This document shows positions 6,789-8,867 of a stretch of 8,867 nt of DNA, piece after piece; position 1 is the stretch's first letter, and the number at the start of each line of letters is the position of its first letter. Under the pieces are notes generated by a model. The model searched no databases, was not told where the DNA came from, and worked only from the letters and a program-made list of their open reading frames with translations. Location: NCBI GenBank assembly GCA_945863085.1, contig CAMBCD010000094.1, positions 1 to 8,867 of the forward strand, in the 5' to 3' direction. The stretch comes from Bordetella parapertussis (GTDB lineage Bacteria > Pseudomonadota > Gammaproteobacteria > Burkholderiales > SG8-41). The position numbers and the translations under genes are program-made.

Positions 6789-7775
6789 ATGACCCGGCAA
6801 CACAAACTCGGAACAGCGCTCGCCGCGGCTTGCGCGGCACTGCTGACACTGGCTGCAGGCGGCGTTGCCGCAGAAGACTATCCGGTGCGCCCGGTACGAC
6901 TGATCATCGGTTTCCCGCCCGGCGGCGCCACCGACCTCGTGGCGCGCGTCATCGGACCCAAGCTGGGTGAAGCCCTGAAACAACAGGTCGTCATCGACAA
7001 CCGTGCCGGCGCCAACGGCACCATCGGCGCAGAACTTGCGGCGAACGCGACCCCTGACGGTTACAACCTGCACCTCGGCACACTGGGTGCACTGGTGATC
7101 AGCCCCACCATCACCAAGGTGCCCTACGACCCGATCAAGGATTTTTCGACGATCTCGATGGCCGTGCAGCTGCAGAACATGTTCCTCGTACACCCGACCG
7201 TCGCCGCCAAGTCCATCCCCGACCTGATCAAACTCGCGAAGCAGAAACCGGGCTCGCTGAATTACGCCTCATCGGGACTGGGCAGTCCCGGACATCTTGC
7301 CGGTGAATTGTTCAAGTCCATGGCCAAGGTCGACATGGTGCATATCCCTTACAAGGGCGGCGGACCGGCACTGGGCGACCTGCTCGGCGGCCAGGTGCCG
7401 ATATTCGTGGCGGTCATTTCCACCGGAGTGCCCCCGGTCAAAGCCGGCCGCGCGGTGGCTCTGGCGGTGACCGGCGCCAAACGTTCCACGGCACTGCCCG
7501 ATGTGCCGACAGTCGCCGAGACCCCGGGCCTCAAGGGTTATGAGGCCAGCAACTGGTACGGCATGATGGCGCCCGCAGGCACACCGCAAGCCATCATCAG
7601 CCGCCTGCACAAGGACCTGACGGCAGTATTGCGTTCGCCGGACGTCCGCGATGCACTGCTGATGCGGGGTATAGACGCGGCAAGTTCCACCCCCGATGAA
7701 TTCACCGCCTATATCAAGTCTGAATCGGCGAAATGGGGCAAAGTGATCCGGGCGGCGAACCTGAAAGCAAACTAG
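6789..7775 (+). CDS. Bug/TctC-family tricarboxylate-binding periplasmic protein
   Basis: A 328-residue solute-binding protein of the tripartite tricarboxylate transporter (TTT) family. A signal peptide covers residues 1-28: basic MTRQHK, an alanine/leucine core, likely cleavage after GVAA. The mature start YPVRPVRLIIGFPPGGATD (31-49) is the family signature. It is followed by NRAGANGTIG (71-80), PYDPIKDFS (112-120), PGSLNYASSG (154-163), HIPYKGGGPALGDLLGGQV (185-203), LPDVPTVAE (236-244), WYGMMAPAGTP (256-266). GGGAGGA stands eight bases before ATG 6789; a TTG one codon upstream (6786) is an alternative. In TTT systems such proteins hand citrate-like or other carboxylates to the membrane subunits TctA and TctB, neither of which is nearby, so this is an orphan receptor. 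Its position divergent from a decarboxylase-like gene and near tcuAB fits polycarboxylate capture, but Bug ligands are diverse. Confidence 0.92.
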   Translation: MTRQHKLGTALAAACAALLTLAAGGVAAEDYPVRPVRLIIGFPPGGATDLVARVIGPKLGEALKQQVVIDNRAGANGTIGAELAANATPDGYNLHLGTLGALVISPTITKVPYDPIKDFSTISMAVQLQNMFLVHPTVAAKSIPDLIKLAKQKPGSLNYASSGLGSPGHLAGELFKSMAKVDMVHIPYKGGGPALGDLLGGQVPIFVAVISTGVPPVKAGRAVALAVTGAKRSTALPDVPTVAETPGLKGYEASNWYGMMAPAGTPQAIISRLHKDLTAVLRSPDVRDALLMRGIDAASSTPDEFTAYIKSESAKWGKVIRAANLKAN

Positions 7776-7776
7776 C

Positions 7777-7863
7777 CGTCATGCCGGCGCAAGCCGGCAT
7801 CCAGAGTCGGCCGCAAGGCCGATGCCTTTAAAGTCCTGGATTCCGGCTTTTGCCGGAATGACG
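7777..7863. repeat. Triple-hairpin REP/MITE-like intergenic element
   Basis: The element has 28-base terminal inverted repeats (7777-7804 and 7836-7863; 24 of 28 bases match) that begin CGTCAT and end ATCCAG on the outer-to-inner reading. Each end is itself a hairpin with a perfect 8-base stem: ATGCCGGC/GCCGGCAT with GCAA loop (7781-7800) and ATTCCGGC/GCCGGAAT with TTTT loop (7840-7859). A third hairpin, TCGGCC-GCAA-GGCCGA, lies between (7807-7822). This resembles the widespread proteobacterial repeat family in which paired hairpins sit between genes, and it fills the gap between two convergent genes. Confidence 0.8.
7781..7859. terminator. Probable bidirectional transcription stop formed by the hairpins
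   Basis: The Bug-type gene ends at 7775 and the MFS gene ends at 7866 on the other strand, so both transcripts enter these GC-rich hairpins within a few bases of their stop codons. No run of T follows directly, so the stop, if real, would be of the REP type or would only protect 3' ends. Confidence 0.4.
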
Positions 7864-7865
7864 AA

Positions 7866-8867
7866 TCAATATTTACTCTTATTCCTCTGTGGCTCTTTTC
7901 TGACAGCCCGCAGCCACAGCACCAGCCCGCCCGCCATCGCCAGTATGGTCAGCGCGAAATAAACGCGCAGCCCGAACACCGGTCCGATCAGGCCTGCGGC
8001 GAACGGTGCAAAACCCATCGCAAAAAACTGGAACGCCGTCGAATAGGAAATCGCCCGCGCATCCGTGCCGGCCGGCGCATGGATGCGGATCAGCTGCACG
8101 ATGGCCGTCGGCATCGCCGCCGCGCTCAGGCCGAAGGCCGCTCGCGCAATGACCAGCTGCAGCGGCGTGTCTATCACCAAGAGAGGCAGATGGGTCACGA
8201 TGGTCGCGACGGATGCGATCACCATCACCCTGCCCGGCCCGACGCGGTCGAGCGCCCGCCCCCACAACGGCAGCGCAATGACAGTTCCGGCCGCCATGGC
8301 CATCGCTGCCGCCCCCACCCAGAAAGCCTCCTGGGCGGCATCCGCGCCCTGCGCCTCGAGCAATCGCAGCACAAACAGGGTGATCACCGTGACGCCGCCG
8401 TACCACATGATCATGAACAGGAAGCCGAGCAGGTAGAGCAGACCGATGCGCGGCACCACCAGCAGGTCGCGCAAACCACCGATCCATCGTGTGCGCCACG
8501 GGCCAGCCGCCAGCTGCTTGACTTCGCCGACATAAAACGTGACCAGCACACCACCGATAAACATGAAAGCAGCGCTGATCCAGAACACACGGTTCTGCTG
8601 GTCGAGCATCGCGATCAGTGCCGCGCCGAGCGCCGGCCCCAGCGTCTGACCGATCAGCCCGCCGGTCTGTGCCAGCGCCACCACGCTGCCGATGCGCTGA
8701 GGCGGGGTATTGGCCACCAGCAGCGAAACGCCGGCGGGCGTGAAACCGTTGAACACGGCGACCAGCATCAGCAGGGCCGCAAACGACAGCGGCGTTTCGG
8801 CAAGCGGCATCACCATCATGGCGGCACCGATGCCGAGCATCGCGCGCAGCACCATCAGCTTGCGGCC
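7866..8867 (-). CDS. DHA1-like MFS exporter (5' end missing)
   Basis: The last 333 residues of a major facilitator protein; the frame is open through the right edge. The first visible residues, GRK followed by LMVLRAM, match the end of MFS motif A (loop between segments 2 and 3), so about 70 residues are missing. GGLIGQTLGPALGAAL (69-84) is motif C, the antiporter motif of drug/proton antiporters. The second-half motif A copy reads LWGRALDRVGPGRVMV. About ten membrane segments are visible. By family it would be a proton-coupled exporter of drugs or metabolites at the inner membrane; the substrate is unknown. It ends convergently with the Bug-type gene across the hairpin element and shows no link to tcuAB. 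The ATG at 8855 lies inside the conserved part and is not the real start. Confidence 0.85.
   Translation of the reverse strand, partial: GRKLMVLRAMLGIGAAMMVMPLAETPLSFAALLMLVAVFNGFTPAGVSLLVANTPPQRIGSVVALAQTGGLIGQTLGPALGAALIAMLDQQNRVFWISAAFMFIGGVLVTFYVGEVKQLAAGPWRTRWIGGLRDLLVVPRIGLLYLLGFLFMIMWYGGVTVITLFVLRLLEAQGADAAQEAFWVGAAAMAMAAGTVIALPLWGRALDRVGPGRVMVIASVATIVTHLPLLVIDTPLQLVIARAAFGLSAAAMPTAIVQLIRIHAPAGTDARAISYSTAFQFFAMGFAPFAAGLIGPVFGLRVYFALTILAMAGGLVLWLRAVRKEPQRNKSKY

Noticed and set aside
6660..7193. N-terminal extension of the decarboxylase-like protein by 178 codons
   Set aside because: It would run antisense through the Bug gene and its promoter. The AGGAGG-preceded internal ATG at 6659 gives the family-sized protein.
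1..8867. CRISPR array, tRNA, insertion sequence or defence system
   Set aside because: No regularly spaced repeats, cloverleaf, transposase or nuclease motifs were found. All long frames that make sense are metabolic or transport genes.

Overview
The window looks like chromosomal DNA of a GC-rich, Gram-negative Pseudomonadota, most likely beta- or gammaproteobacterial. The signs are a Bug-type periplasmic tricarboxylate-binding protein with a classic signal peptide (a family greatly expanded in Burkholderiales), strong AGGAGG ribosome binding sites, TATAAT -10 boxes, and a REP/MITE-like hairpin element of the GTCAT...ATCCAG type. No rRNA, tRNA, CRISPR array, transposase or phage gene was seen. 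Genes are tightly packed, and no gap exceeds about 130 bases.

Region 1 (1-1780, + strand) is a two-gene redox module. It holds the C-terminal 137 residues of a NarI/DsrM-like cytochrome b membrane protein, then a DsrK/HdrD-like iron-sulfur protein with two ferredoxin-type [4Fe-4S] sites and a C-terminal CCG domain. The pair is likely a membrane complex passing electrons between quinones and a soluble or thiol partner. The partner is not visible.

Region 2 (1823-5713, - strand) is a catabolic operon in the order tcuA, tcuB, MFS carrier. TcuA is an FAD-dependent tricarballylate dehydrogenase-like flavoprotein. TcuB is its membrane electron acceptor, with two [4Fe-4S] sites and a cytochrome b-like membrane domain. 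The carrier is monocarboxylate/oxalate-transporter-like rather than the citrate-symporter type usual for TcuC. A TATAAT promoter with a dyad over the -10 lies directly upstream of tcuA, and tcuA and tcuB overlap by 14 bases.

Region 3 (5790-7775) is a divergent pair. On the - strand is a signal-less protein of the 4,5-dihydroxyphthalate decarboxylase / type II periplasmic-binding fold. On the + strand is an orphan Bug (TctC-like) solute-binding protein without TctA/TctB beside it. The 129-base gap between them carries a TATAAT box and two tandem TTAT-centred palindromes.

Region 4 (7776-8867) begins with an 87-base triple-hairpin element between convergent genes. It ends with a 5'-truncated DHA1-type MFS exporter on the - strand that runs off the window.

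Taken together, regions 2 and 3 suggest uptake and flavin-dependent oxidation of a polycarboxylic acid, tricarballylate or a relative, with electrons going to the quinone pool. The substrate is inferred from family membership only. No TcuR-type regulator is in view. I see no clearly new defence or mobile system. The most interesting points are the unusual gene set around tcuAB, the candidate operators and the hairpin element.
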